From the NCBI GenBank assembly GCA_947172415.1, contig OX359189.1, forward strand, positions 952,501-1,016,500: a DNA stretch of 64,000 nucleotides. Reading direction: 5' to 3'. Source of the stretch: Chondrosia reniformis (lineage: Eukaryota; Porifera; Demospongiae; Chondrillida; Chondrillidae). A program made the position numbers and the translations under genes. The notes beneath the pieces were generated by a model. The model had not been told where the DNA came from. It ran no database searches and saw nothing but the letters and a program-made list of their open reading frames with translations. Shown here piece by piece: positions 9,674 through 20,851 of this stretch. Numbering within the stretch: position 1 is the first letter of the stretch; each line of letters starts with the position of its first letter.

Positions 9674-12600
9674 TCATCTTGCTTGTGGCTGTTTCAAACA
9701 GTGATATTCTTGAGCACCCTCCAAATCATTGTTTTCATAGCAGACAGTCTCCAAGCGGTCATACAAGTTGCGAACTACATGTCTACTATTTTCTCCCTGC
9801 GATTTCTTAAACACTTTTACTGCTTCAGTGAAGCAATCAAAGGCTTGGGAAAGTTGACCTGATTCCAAATTAAGCTCACCCAGCTGCACTAGTGTGTCTG
9901 CAGATTGAGGGTGTTCTGGACCAAAGCTGCTACAGGCTTCCGTTTTCTCCAAACATTCCTTCGTTGTCTCAAGAGCAAGCCAAAGTTTATTCTCTGAAGT
10001 ATAGTGTGACTTGAAATACTGCATCATGTAGCATCTACCACGGAAATAGAGCACCAAAGAAATTATGGCACTTTCAGGAATGTCCTCTGAAAAGCTTTTA
10101 GTAATATCCTCTGCCTTCCTCAGGCTTTCTAATGCCTCTTCAATATCCCCTACATCTATGAGTACCCTGCCCTTAGTCATCCAACAGTAGGCCACCTGAG
10201 GGTGGTCCTTGGGATAGAGTTCCAATGCTATCTCTAAGGCTTGTTGGATGAAATATTGGGCTTTTTTCACATTCATCTGTGGCCCTTCTTCCATCAGCAT
10301 ATCCGTCAAGGTGCGAAGAACAGTGCAGATATTAGGAACCTTAGGTGTATCCTTCTCACAAACAGTTAACAACTCTGTCAAAATGGCAGCAGATTTTTCC
10401 TGTTTTCGAAGGTCTTGGTAAACCTGAGCTAGCAAGAGTAAGGCCTCTAGACGAAGAGGTTCAAGGTCTTCTGCAAAATCCCCACCTTCCTTCTTCACCA
10501 CCTCAAGGCATTTCATACAAGTATCCTCAGCCTTCAGTAGATTTAATGTCTCCTTGATGTCCTTGAGTGAGTATCCCAGCTCAATGAGATCCCCACAAAG
10601 CATTTCAATATTTTTCTTACATTTTTGGTATATTGGTCTTGATGTTCTTCGTGGGTCTGAACGCAAAGAATGCATTCCTAATTTCAGGTTTAGATTAAAT
10701 TCTTCCCTTTCTCCTATAAGCTTAGCCAGGAAATCTTCTGCCCTTGGATTATCAGAACTTCTTAGGGCTTTTCCCAAAGAACTCTTCAACTGCAGTTTCA
10801 GAGATTTATCATCCACTTCTACATCTTCTATAACAGTCAATCCATCCTGCAGCACCTCAGCTGTGGTGTGCTCATCACCTCTGGTCTGAAGCAGCTCGGT
10901 GTAGCTCAACAAAAACTTGACTCTACTTTCTTGAAAGTGCTTTGGATACTGCTGGAGAAACACATAGGCTTCATCAAACAGTGGCATCAGGGTGACCTTC
11001 TCCTTCAAGCTTGTAGCATAGCTTGTATCAGTCGATGTGCTAGGAGGTGTTCCTAGAGAGCCACGCACACTCTGTTCAAATGATCTCTGGAGAGCTTCAA
11101 TAACAGCTTTTAACTGCCTAGGTGGATGTTGAGTTTGGCACATTTTAACCGTTCTCTCTCGTAGAATATGGTGCAGAACCTGGTGAATTATAATGGCCCC
11201 TTCACCTTCCTCAGTGATGAGACAGCAGGACTTAAATTTCTTCCACTCCACAGTAAACACAGCATTCTCCCCATCTTCATCTTCATCTTCAATTCTCTTT
11301 AAAACAAGAAAAAAGTTCTTTATTAAGACCTTTGGAATTCTCTGTGTTCCACAAGCGCCAATGAGGAAGAACAAATCTTCAAAAGTAACACAGTCCTCAC
11401 TTCTTCTCTCTAAAGGACTAGGTTGAATATGCTGTTGCAAGGAATCTTTTAGCACAGTGCAAAGGGTCTTGTTGTAAGCATTGGCTACATCAGGAGTCTG
11501 CACAAATTCACTTTCAATTTCATCTCTATTCTCTAAAGAACTAATATGCTCTAAGTACTCCCTCCAGGTATAGTCCTTACACTCACGTATGAAGACGAGG
11601 TTAGCAGCTGCTGCTGCAATTGAGAGAGGAATGTGGGCCAACTTCTCTGCTGCTCGTGAGAGCTCCTTTGGGTCATCATTTGGGAAGTACTGCTGAAGCA
11701 AGGAAAGGCTGTCATCTGGATCTAGTCCTGGGTCTAGCTGGATCTCTGTCATGTATTCACTTTTGTGGTTATCGGGAAGACGATCCTGTAGCACCAACAG
11801 CATCCTACCACAGCCTAATTCTTCTGTACCAATCTTCTCCCAAATGGGTCTGAGAAATTCCAGTTCAGACCACGATGAAGCCCCATCTATTACTAGAAAC
11901 CATTCTTGACCCTTGGCATGCTCTACAGCTGACTTCTCCTTGAGGGAACGCACAATTTCATCAATCCATATTTTGACCTCACCCCTTTCTCCCAAGTCTT
12001 TTATTCTTTTCAATTTCTTCTCTCGTTCAATGTAGGCACTATTTCTTAGGGTTTTCAGTGCATTCTTCAATGACAGTAGTTGCTCTTGTACTTTGATCAG
12101 CATCACCGGAAGGTACAGACCCTGCTTGTGTACTTTCAGCTTCTCTTCGAACCATCTAACACTGTAATCTCTACTCAAATGTGTTTTCCCTGAAGCCGGC
12201 GGACCAGTGAGACTAACTGCAACCACCTTTTTGGTGCCATGCTTTCCTCTTAGGCGTTTGAAGCTTTCATCTAATCTAGATAGGTACCTTCTTCTCTCCA
12301 CCGACTTGTGACTAGCGTACGGGAAGGCCTGGAAAAAAAGGTTTTAAAGATATTACTAACCATCCTAATCTATAAAAATACTTTGTCTTACCGGTAGTGA
12401 TTGTCTACCTTGAAATACGAATTCAGCATCAACAATCCGGTGACTCTCTACGTTAGTAACAGTAGAAATGTGTTAAATTAACCAACCAGTATATAGGCAG
12501 GCCCGGGCATGCCAAATGAAGGTCTTTTCGCGGCAAATTGAAGTACGTTGACTTACCAATATATTCGAGCAGCAGGTCTCTACATTGAACGAATCTTTTG

Positions 12601-12848
12601 CAGTTACCAAAAAATGTCAGTAAATCTTGTATATTAGCTCCAGTATTGTCTCCCCAATCCAGGAGGGCTTCTTTGGGCGAGTTGAATGTCTCATTTGGTT
12701 CATCCGTACACTTTGGGCAAACCTCCGGATCTGCTAGTTGAATCTGCAGGTCTTCCACATCGTCCTTTGAAATGTGATGAATACAAAGATCTTCCCAGAA
12801 TGTTTCTGAGATATCTCGCAAAGAAAGGTCGGCATATTCACCAGCCAT
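9674..12848 (-). CDS. NLR-like receptor B: Death-fold domain, STAND NTPase, TPR repeats
   Basis: Same three-exon structure as receptor A, shifted by 8,039 bp: 12848-12557, 12447-12392 and 12328-9674; 1,000 residues. Walker A GPPASGKT, Walker B WFLVIDG and the TPR array are unchanged. It differs from A by a DE/ED swap near residue 19, by a handful of scattered substitutions in the TPR half, and by a dense cluster. In that cluster 8 of 14 residues (about 358-371) differ, just after the GLPL-like motif, and three more changes lie shortly before it. The reading frame is fully open, so both copies look functional. The dense patch suggests gene conversion from another paralogue, or selection on one surface. 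Confidence 0.85.
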
Positions 12849-13313
12849 CGTAGAAAAACAGAGAAATCGAGATTTACGGTCAAACTAATATCGTCAGCCA
12901 TTGTTACGTACGTATGATGTGGTGGGTTTCCTAGCGGGTAATCATCAGTCTAGAGACCGGTGTTCTTACTGTGAGGTTGACGAGGCCTACATACAAAGTC
13001 ATAGACATTGTTAATTACAGACAATGGTAGACATAGACTATATGAATGTCTCAGAGTCATATATATTAGCTTGGGCAGTGAGGTGAATTTATTTTAATTT
13101 TACAATCTTGCTAATAATGCTAAGTGTTCGTCACCACAGAATTCATTCACGTGCATGGTAATTGTGAATTTATTTTATTTTGCAATCTTTCTAATAACGT
13201 GTTTGTCACTAACTATATTACAGAATACATTCATGCGCATGGTAATTGTACTAATAGTCTGTGCGCTTAGAACAGTATCTTAATGACAGTTTCCGCCTTC
13301 CTGATCTTCACAG
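12849..13313. other. 5-prime flank of receptor B joined to a cystatin intron
   Basis: No gene seen. It matches 4,810-5,236, then switches at about 13,269 ('gcttag|aacag') to the intron of a cystatin copy. The two source strings share 'gctta', so a microhomology-type deletion could have removed cystatin exon 1. Confidence 0.65.
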
Positions 13314-13424
13314 GTGCATGTTGGGGATGACAAGTACATCCACATCACTGTGTGGAGCAAGCTGGACCAGACCTTGGAGCTCACTTCTGTTGAGGTGAAC
13401 AAGACTGCAGATGATGATTTGTAG
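13314..13424 (+). pseudogene. Cystatin copy 4, only the second exon left
   Basis: The 111-bp second exon and its acceptor are intact and would encode the C-terminal 36 residues of the stefin. The first exon, with start codon and QVVAG loop, is deleted. Nothing upstream supplies an in-phase first exon. It lies tail-to-tail with the complete reductase gene, which is probably the ancestral arrangement of the block. Confidence 0.8.
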
Positions 13425-13683
13425 AGGAATTAAGAATCCGATGAGACTAATTTCAGAATTTAAGAATTTGTAATACTTACATAGTTATAATCTGTTTTGT
13501 GCAGAATATATTGCTGTTATAAATGTTATCCAGTACACGATTGTGCGAACTGTTGAATTACTCTTAATTGTTAAAGAAATCAATCCAAAATCAATTGACC
13601 ATCTCCCCAATTGTAGAGGTAGCCTACATAACTTATGTAGACAAATTTCAAATTAAGTTCTTGATCACACAAAACTTATAATT

Positions 13684-14981
13684 CTATAATAGATCCTCGT
13701 AAGGGAAGTATGGATGAGCTCTATCAGGATGAACCATCTTCCCTTCAACCTGTAAACATGATAGAGTGAAGCACTGCATAGTCATCAATATACAGACATG
13801 CATAGTTATATCCCATATAAGACATTTGTATGAAATGTAGGGATAATGCAAACCTCTATCAATGTGACACAAGCTCTCCAGTTTCTGTTAAAGGTCTCCA
13901 GGACAGCCATATCTTCAGAAGTTAGTTTGAAATCAAAAATCTACAAGAACATGTCATGTGAAATCAAAGTGATAATCTAACCACAAGTAATCACTGACAA
14001 ACATTATGAAAAGGCAAATGTATAAGGTGATTGGAAATACACTTGCAGTCACTAACATCAAAGTTCTGTTTAATCCTCTCTGGGTTAACACTCTTGGGAA
14101 TGACCACCACATCACGGTCTACTTGAAAACGGATAAGGATTTGGGCAGTAGATTTGCCGTACTTCTTGGCAATGTCCACTATCTTGGGATCCTGCAGGAT
14201 GGAGGGGTCACCCGGTTTGGCCCAGGGCCTGTCTGGGGACCCCAGGGGACTGTACGCAGTGAAGACTATTCCATGACTCTTGCAGTGCTCAATGAGAGGT
14301 TTCTGGTTGAGGTACGGATGGCACTCCACCTGTAGCACAGCGGGCTGGATACGACACATCTTCATCACCTGGGATACCAGATAAATGTAGTACATCAGTA
14401 AATAAGTACATATCAATTTAAATAAGCGCATTTCCTCATCACGTGCCAGTTACATTATAATTACCAACCTCATCGATCTGTTTGCTATTAAAGTTGGACA
14501 ATCCTATGTGTTTTACAAGGCCAGCATCAACTAGCTGTTCCATCGCCTTCCATGTTTCTGTGTAAGGAGTATAATCATATCTCTTCGATCCGTCTGGGTT
14601 CTTTGGGAATAGTTGCTCTCCTCTTTCGAAACCGACCGGAAAGTGAATGAGGTACAGATCGAGGTACTCCAACTGCAGGTCCTTCAGTGTCTTTTCGCAA
14701 GAGGGTCGCACGTCGTCTGGGTGGTGCTTCGTATTCCAGAGCTTTGATGTGATAAAGATATCCTCCCGTTTGCAGGTTGCTCCGAGCTTCTCCTTCAAGG
14801 CTTCGCCAATCTCCGCTTCATTTCCGTATATGGCGGCGCAATCGAGGTGCCGATAGCCAATATCGATTGCAACTTTAACAGCACTCGCCACCTCCCCGGG
14901 TTTACTCTTCCACGTCCCCAGGCCAACTTGGGGCATTCCAGCTCCAGTGAAGAGCTTCAGTGCCTTACATACAGCAGCCAT
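13684..14981 (-). CDS. Aldo-keto reductase 1 (AKR1-type), four exons
   Basis: Minus-strand exons 14981-14469, 14368-14057, 13940-13854 and 13749-13684 join in phase 0 throughout to give 325 residues, the normal AKR length. The fold is a cytosolic TIM barrel that uses NADPH to reduce aldehydes and ketones. The catalytic tetrad is visible: Asp in [12 protein letters not shown], the Tyr of the same motif, Lys in TSKLWN and His in YLIHF. The cofactor-end motif [15 protein letters not shown] closes exon 2, and the C-terminal tail [10 protein letters not shown] closes exon 4. The motif after the catalytic His is HFP instead of the more usual HWP seen in the sister gene. The exon 3 donor is GTTTGC, weaker than its neighbours. 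Exon 4 is the source-type copy of three orphan exons at 633, 6,652 and 8,667. Confidence 0.9.
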
Positions 14982-15110
14982 TTTGTAGGATTCCTTTAGC
15001 TCCGCCCACAGATTACAGAACCTATTACCCACACTAGTACTGTGCATTACAAAACCTATTACACCAATCAAGAGTTATAAAACCTAGATAGTTCTACAGT
15101 TCAATTTTCC

Positions 15111-16642
15111 CTAAAAGGGCTCACTAAATGGATAGTAGGGATGATCCTTATCACGAGGGACCAGTTTTCCATTAATCTACAGACACGATTGAGAGCAGTG
15201 TATATAACATAGTGTATCGTATATATAGTCTTAATTATAAAACTAATCATAAAAATGGCTCTTAGCTATACAGTATGTACCAACTAGGATGCAGGGCAAA
15301 GAAGGTAAATATAATTTTCCCTCAAAATAAAGGAGAACAATAAATTCGGTTGTATTCAAAATCAGATCTACAAAGACATAACTCTAAAGAGTTTGGTAGC
15401 AATTTATTAAAAGATTTCTCATCTGTGAGGCTAAGATTGTCAGAATATGGTTAACTCTGGCTTACCTCAATCTGTGGTAGACAGGCCCTCCAACCGTTAT
15501 TGAATGTTTCAACGATAGAAATGTCCTCTGCAGTCAACTTAAAGTCAAACACCTGTACATATAGTGACATACCATAGTCTTACAACCTCCTATTGTGGGG
15601 TGCTGTAAAAGGCTACATAATGCATGACATACACTAATCTAGCTCTCTACTTTTTTATATCAAATTAAAATTGCAACAAATAGTAAGAGCTATAAAAGAG
15701 AACTCACATCAAAGTTCTGTTTAATCCTCTCTGGGTTGACACTCTTGGGAATGACCACCACATCACGGTCTACTTGAAAACGGATAAGGATTTGGGCAGC
15801 AGATTTGCCGTACTTCTTGGCAATGTCCACTATCTTGGGATCCTGCAGGATGGAGGGGTCACCCGGTTTGGCCCAGGGCCTGTCTGGGGAACCCAGGGGA
15901 CTGTACGCAGTGAAGACTATTCCATGACTCTTGCAGTGCTCAATGAGAGGTTTCTGGTTGAGGTACGGATGACACTCCACCTGTAGCACAGTGGGCTGGA
16001 TACGACACATCTTCATCACCTGGGATACCAGATAAATGTAGTACATCAGTAATTAAGTACAGCTATTTAAATAAGCACATTTCGTCATCACGTCCCAGCA
16101 TAGGTGCCAGTTACATTATAATTACTAACCTCATCGATCTGTTTGCTATTAAAGTTGGACAATCCAATGTGTTTTACAAGGCCAGCATCAACTAGCTGTT
16201 CCATCGCCTTCCATGTTTCTGTGTAAGGAGTCAGGTCATACCTAATCTTCCCGTCTGGGTTCCTTGGAAAGAGAACGTCTCCTCTCTCGAATCCGTTAGG
16301 CCAGTGAATGAGGTACAGATCGAGGTACTCCAACTGCAGGTCCTTCAGTGTCTTTTCGCAAGAGGGTCGCACGTCGTCTGGGTGGTGCTTCGTATTCCAG
16401 AGCTTTGATGTGATAAAGATATCCTCCCGTTTGCAGGTTGTTCCGAGCTTCTCCTTCAAGGCCTCGCCAATCTCCGCTTCATTTCCGTATATGGCGGCGC
16501 AATCGAGGTGCCGATAGCCAATATCGATTGCAACTTTAACAGCACTCGCCACCTCCCCGGGTTTACTCTTCCACGTCCCCAGCCCAACTTGGGGCATTCC
16601 AGCTCCGGTGAAGAGCTTGCAACCACTATATATATCAGCCAT
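15111..16642 (-). CDS. Aldo-keto reductase 2 (AKR1-type), four exons
   Basis: Minus-strand exons 16642-16130, 16019-15708, 15552-15466 and 15176-15111, all in phase 0, give 325 residues. Catalytic residues by my count are Asp47, Tyr52, Lys80 and His113 (in YLIHWPNGF). The start chosen is the ATG at 16642, which begins the conserved N-terminus ([15 protein letters not shown]). A longer in-frame extension exists but runs into the promoter shared with prefoldin. Exons 1 and 2 and intron 1 are almost identical to the upstream-numbered sister gene, while exons 3 and 4 are clearly diverged, ending [10 protein letters not shown]. It is tandem to the sister, with 129 bp between its stop and the sister start. 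Confidence 0.92.
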
Positions 16643-16701
16643 TTCTTTGTAGGACCGTCCAAGTGACCTTCCAAGTGGAGTCCTCCTGATATCCAATTAA
16701 A
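16643..16701. promoter_or_regulatory. 59-bp divergent promoter region, aldo-keto reductase 2 / prefoldin 3
   Basis: Only 59 bp separate the two divergent start codons. A CCAAT string at 16,693-16,697 (plus strand) and a repeated 'caagtg' string are visible. No TATA box is seen. Both 5-prime UTRs must lie here or overlap, so the promoter elements may sit inside the opposite gene. Confidence 0.5.
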
Positions 16702-18230
16702 ATGGCGGAAGAGAGCAACCCCGGGAAACCCGCGGAGAAGAAGCATCTGGGAATTCCTAAAGCAGAATTTCTCGTAAGTGATATAATGCTCACAGTCCTA
16801 ATACATGATTGAAACGAAATTAGAAATATTTTATATCGACAGTGAGCATGCGAGCAAGTCTAGTAGTACATATATAACTAGTCATCCCACTTTAGACTAC
16901 ATATACACTTATCATAATATAGAGAGGGAGTGGGTACACTTTATGGCTTGTTTAAGACATGTGCATAACATAAATATATCTGGAATTTTCATAATAATTT
17001 GGTCATCACCTGAAAGGGATGATGTGGATGTTTATCACTTCTCTCTTGTGTAGTATTGTAAGTTAGTGTTCAATGTCACGTGATACATCTTCTCTTTGTG
17101 TGTAGGACGATGTGGATGCCTTTATGAAGCTCCCTGGAAACACTACTGTAAGGGACACACTTTTGAAGTTGGAAGAACAGTATCAAAAGTACCGCTTCAT
17201 GGAGAGCAACCTTAATGAGAAGAAGAAAAAGTGAGTAACAGAGTATTGGGACCATGTGTTGCCAAGGAAACCAGGAGGTGCTCAATCAGCCATGACCCTA
17301 AAGTATTCTTCTCTATCGAAATGACTGCATGTGTTGGCATAGTGTGTGCTCATATCGATCCTCTCAACATCACTTGTGTTCCCATCAGATTTAGAGTACC
17401 CAATGATATTCTTAATGGCTCCAGGTTAAAAGTTCAAATTCCTGACATCAAGGCAACACTGGAGACCATCAAGCATCTACAATCTCAAAAGGTTTATACA
17501 TACAAAATTCTTTTTCGTATCTTCAGCAGCTGTTTTGTATGCTTTTAGAAAGAGGAGAAGGCTTCAATGGTGAACTTCCTATTATCTGATGGTCTGTATG
17601 CATCTGCCCAAATACCTCCAACCGATAAAGTGTGTCTGTGGCTTGGAGTGAGTCCATCTACACTACAATCTCAACTGACTTAACATTTACAAAAGTTCAA
17701 ATTTGTAGTCTATAATATGAAGCTATATCTTTCCAGTTTCTGATCGTTATCTTCTATGTAGGCGAATGTTATGTTAGAATATACTATCGCTGAGGCTGAA
17801 GAGCTTTTGAGGAAGAATCAATCCTCTGCAACTGAGAATTTAGTTAAAGTGAATGAGGATCTAAACTTCCTTAGAAATCAGCTCACCACAATGGAAGTCA
17901 GTATCTGAATAGTACAGCCAATATAACATAATTACATTAATGGGTTTTAGTTAATGGATTGATCTAAAGGGAGGTCCTGGACTATCTCTTTGGGCAATTT
18001 GGAATGTATTATATCACCTAACCCAACAGATTCTAGAAAAGGCTGGAAGGTTAAAGGGAGATCTCAGAGAAAATGTCTTTGTGGAATAGTAATAATTTGA
18101 TATATTATGTATACCTAAGTTGCCATTGGTTCAGACACACTGGTTCCTTAGCTGCTAAATAGATATGGCACGAGTCCACAATTGGGACGTCAAGAGGAGA
18201 AGTCAGGAAGCAGTCAAATCTCACTCCTAG
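16702..18230 (+). CDS. VBP1: Prefoldin subunit 3 (VBP1)
   Basis: Six exons, 16702-16773, 17106-17230, 17425-17491, 17549-17647, 17762-17900 and 18163-18230, join in matching phases to 189 residues (vertebrate VBP1 is 197). Family signatures appear in order: HLGIPKAEFL, DDVDAFMKLPGN, EEQYQKYRFME, KVQIPDIKATLETIKHL, PPTDKVCLWLGANVMLEY, FLRNQLTTMEVNMARVHNWD and a basic tail. It is an alpha-type prefoldin subunit: two coiled-coil arms around a beta hairpin in the hexamer that hands nascent actin and tubulin to the CCT chaperonin. The exon 5/6 junction uses donor GTATCT after 'gtca'. It completes Asn-Met and avoids a stop that follows immediately if the exon is read through. Confidence 0.95.
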
Positions 18231-18786
18231 GATACCTTTGCAACTAGTCTAGAACCCTCTATATAGTGTTTTAGATAGTAATGCTGTATGTGCTTTATAT
18301 CACTCAGAACACCTTTCTCTATGTAGGCAATATTGTAACATTTCAAATTAAAAAAAGTATTGTTAGTCAGTAATTATAAGTATGTGTGCTTGCAATTGAA
18401 ATCATCAATGGTCAAATGTAACCATAAATCATGTTCTTGATTAATGCAGCGATAATTGAATAAGGCATGTTTAGTGAAAAACATATGGCACTTAGCCAGT
18501 GCAAAGGCTATGATGAAAATTAGATAATCACTAGTCACTGGTTGCCATTCAATAGGACTTTAATCCCCCAGCAAAGATACAACTTCAGTCACTTGGCTGG
18601 TCGGCATAATATATTCCAGTGATTATCTAATTTCCATGTCTATCTAGTCATCTATATACACTCACAGAACAATATGGCGGAATACAGTAGTCAAATATGC
18701 ATGAATTAATACTGTTTCTATGGACAAGCTTTCTGAAGGTGAAGCCATATATATACATAGTTTATGTAACTAATTGAGTGTCTCTA
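18231..18786. other. Spacer between convergent prefoldin 3 and CHMP2B
   Basis: No gene seen. It contains an inverted repeat at 18,515-18,635, listed separately. No clear AATAAA signal is seen for either gene. Confidence 0.5.
18515..18635. repeat. Inverted repeat, possible miniature element
   Basis: Arms of about 17 bp, 'aaattagataatcact' on the left and its reverse complement near 18,618-18,633, enclose about 85 bp. I could not identify target-site duplications. Confidence 0.4.
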
Positions 18787-20556
18787 TCAAGATGCTTGTA
18801 ACTGTCGAAGTTGCTGCTCAAGGTCTGCCGTCTCTGTCTCTCGACTCCCCACTTTGTTCGTTGGTACACTAGCAAGCTACACACGTCCAACAAGAGAAAC
18901 ATGCAATCAGTGGGTATATTAACACACATAGGACATGTGGTAACTATGGTAACTATGGTAACTATGGTAACTATGTAGCTTTTCCATCTGCATCTGCTGA
19001 GCACACAAAAAGTGTTACACTGCGTAACTGAGTAAGATTGAAATTACCAAAATTACAAAAAGGTCAGTTGTTCAATGCACATCTCTTCTTAAAATATGCA
19101 AATGTAACTTCACACGGTAAACACTGCACCATGTAAGCATGTATCGTCTAAATGAGGCGCTGTCTACATACCTTAGAGCTGATGTCAATACCAATCTCAT
19201 CCAGGACTTGTCCCACGACAGCCTCAGTCTCCTCTTCCTCGTCTGAACCAGCCAGAACAGAATCCAGAGTATCGTCCACTGTAAAAGGGAAAGAGATGGA
19301 CTTTAATGTTATGAAAGTTTGTATCTTGGCACAAAAATGAAACTTAGACAAGAAATCTGTGATTTTCTGCTGTCCCTTTGTCCCACACCCTTATCGTGTT
19401 TAACATGGGCAGTAGGTTGCTATGGAGATGCATTCGAATGATCAAGTACACATTTCCACTCACTCAGTTCTCCTGCCATATCCATTTTTGTGGTCTCCTT
19501 TTCAAAATTCATCATTGTCTTTTGAAGGGTCGGCAGGTCCATCTGCTTGTTTACTGATGACATAGTCTAATTAAAGCGTGGAATAAATATAATTACAAAT
19601 AAACAACATCTTTAAATTGTCTTTGACAAAACTACAGAATGGCAACAGGTGGTACGCTGTACCAGAGCACGCATCCAAATATGACACCAAAGGCCATCAT
19701 AAGCAGTTATGGTAGAAACTCAGGTCACATTTAAACAGTCTCTTCCCTTCACTCACTTTGGTTGTTTTGGCCATTGCTTGAGCCATCTGTGACTGGGCTT
19801 GCATGGACTTCATTTGGTGGCTGGTTGCTGAGATTTTGGCACTCGTTCCCATCATGCGAGCCTTTTGCTTCCTCACTTGTACCAGCTGCTTTGCATACAC
19901 CGTCAGCACCTGTTATGTGAAAAATTTAGTCAATTACTAGTCAATGTGTAAAAACTACATTCAGGATCTTTAAAGTCTTTAAAGTCATACGAACCTGTTT
20001 ATTGCCAGTCTTGGCTGCTTTCTTGATCTCTGCTTCCTAAGGAAAGGGAACACAATGATAGAGATAGCTTAAAGGCCATCCACCATTTTGGAGTTGGTTG
20101 ACATGAATACGCATACATATATACACAGACGTATTGATAGCTACTGCTATATTACTCCTTAAGACAACTTGCCAGCTTCTTTTCTTCCCTTTCCAGAGCA
20201 TGGAGATCTCTGTCCAAGCTACGATTCACTCTCTTCATATCTCGATCGTGTTTCCTTATTTCCTCTACAGGAATGATGCATCAACCAATTAATATCTTAT
20301 TTTAGGTGGGAGGGCCTATTAGCTACTTTATAAGGAGCCCACCATAATATATATTTGAGAAGTAAAAGAAAAGAAATTGTGTTTATTGATAGGAAAACTT
20401 AATTATACATAATGCTGAATGGATTTATTACATACACTAACAAAGATACAGTCACTACTCACAAAAATCTAGTGTTACCATCAGTATTAAACTATCCATC
20501 AATTAGAGATAACAATATGTTGGAAACAAACCTTTCGGATCCTTCTTCTTGTACAT
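18787..20556 (-). CDS. CHMP2B: ESCRT-III subunit CHMP2B
   Basis: Seven minus-strand exons, 20556-20532, 20264-20173, 20036-19995, 19909-19757, 19566-19464, 19278-19172 and 18876-18787, join in phase to 203 residues (human CHMP2B is 213). Basic N-terminal helices (KRVNRSLDRDLHALEREEKK, then EIKKAAKTGNKQ), the segment AKQLVQVRKQKARMMGTSAK, an acidic region (GSDEEEETEAV) and QVLDEIGIDISSK all point to CHMP2B over CHMP2A. The C-terminus DLEQQLRQLQAS is a MIM1-type helix that binds VPS4. The protein polymerises on endosomal and other membranes for scission. The intron after exon 2 has a GC donor (CTG|GCAAGT). Its start codon is 295 bp from that of the divergent dynein-type gene. Confidence 0.93.
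18930..18977. repeat. Short tandem repeat, 12-bp unit
   Basis: About four copies of 'ggtaactatggt'-type units lie just upstream of the acceptor of CHMP2B exon 7. Confidence 0.8.
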
Positions 20557-20851
20557 CTTGTCCTCTTCTGAACTCAGACACCAAGGCACTCTAATAAATG
20601 AAACCAGCAACACTCCTAAAATGTTTATATCTTATGACTTTGACCAGCGGAACACATGACTACCATGTGATGAAATTGTTCTCAAAATAGAAATGACATC
20701 ATAAAGAGGTGTTACCATTGAAAATCCTTGTGCGAACATTTTATCCCCGATCCTTGGAAACAGTGTGTGGGCGTGGCCATATTTGCTTACAACAGCAACT
20801 AGTGTGTTCTGCAATCGATCTCATGAGCGATCGAGCCGATTGAGCTCAGAG
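20557..20851. promoter_or_regulatory. Divergent intergenic region, CHMP2B / dynein-type gene
   Basis: 295 bp lie between the two start codons. It probably holds both promoters. No TATA box near either start is convincing. An in-frame ATG at 20,765 upstream of the chosen dynein start would add 29 residues. Confidence 0.45.
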
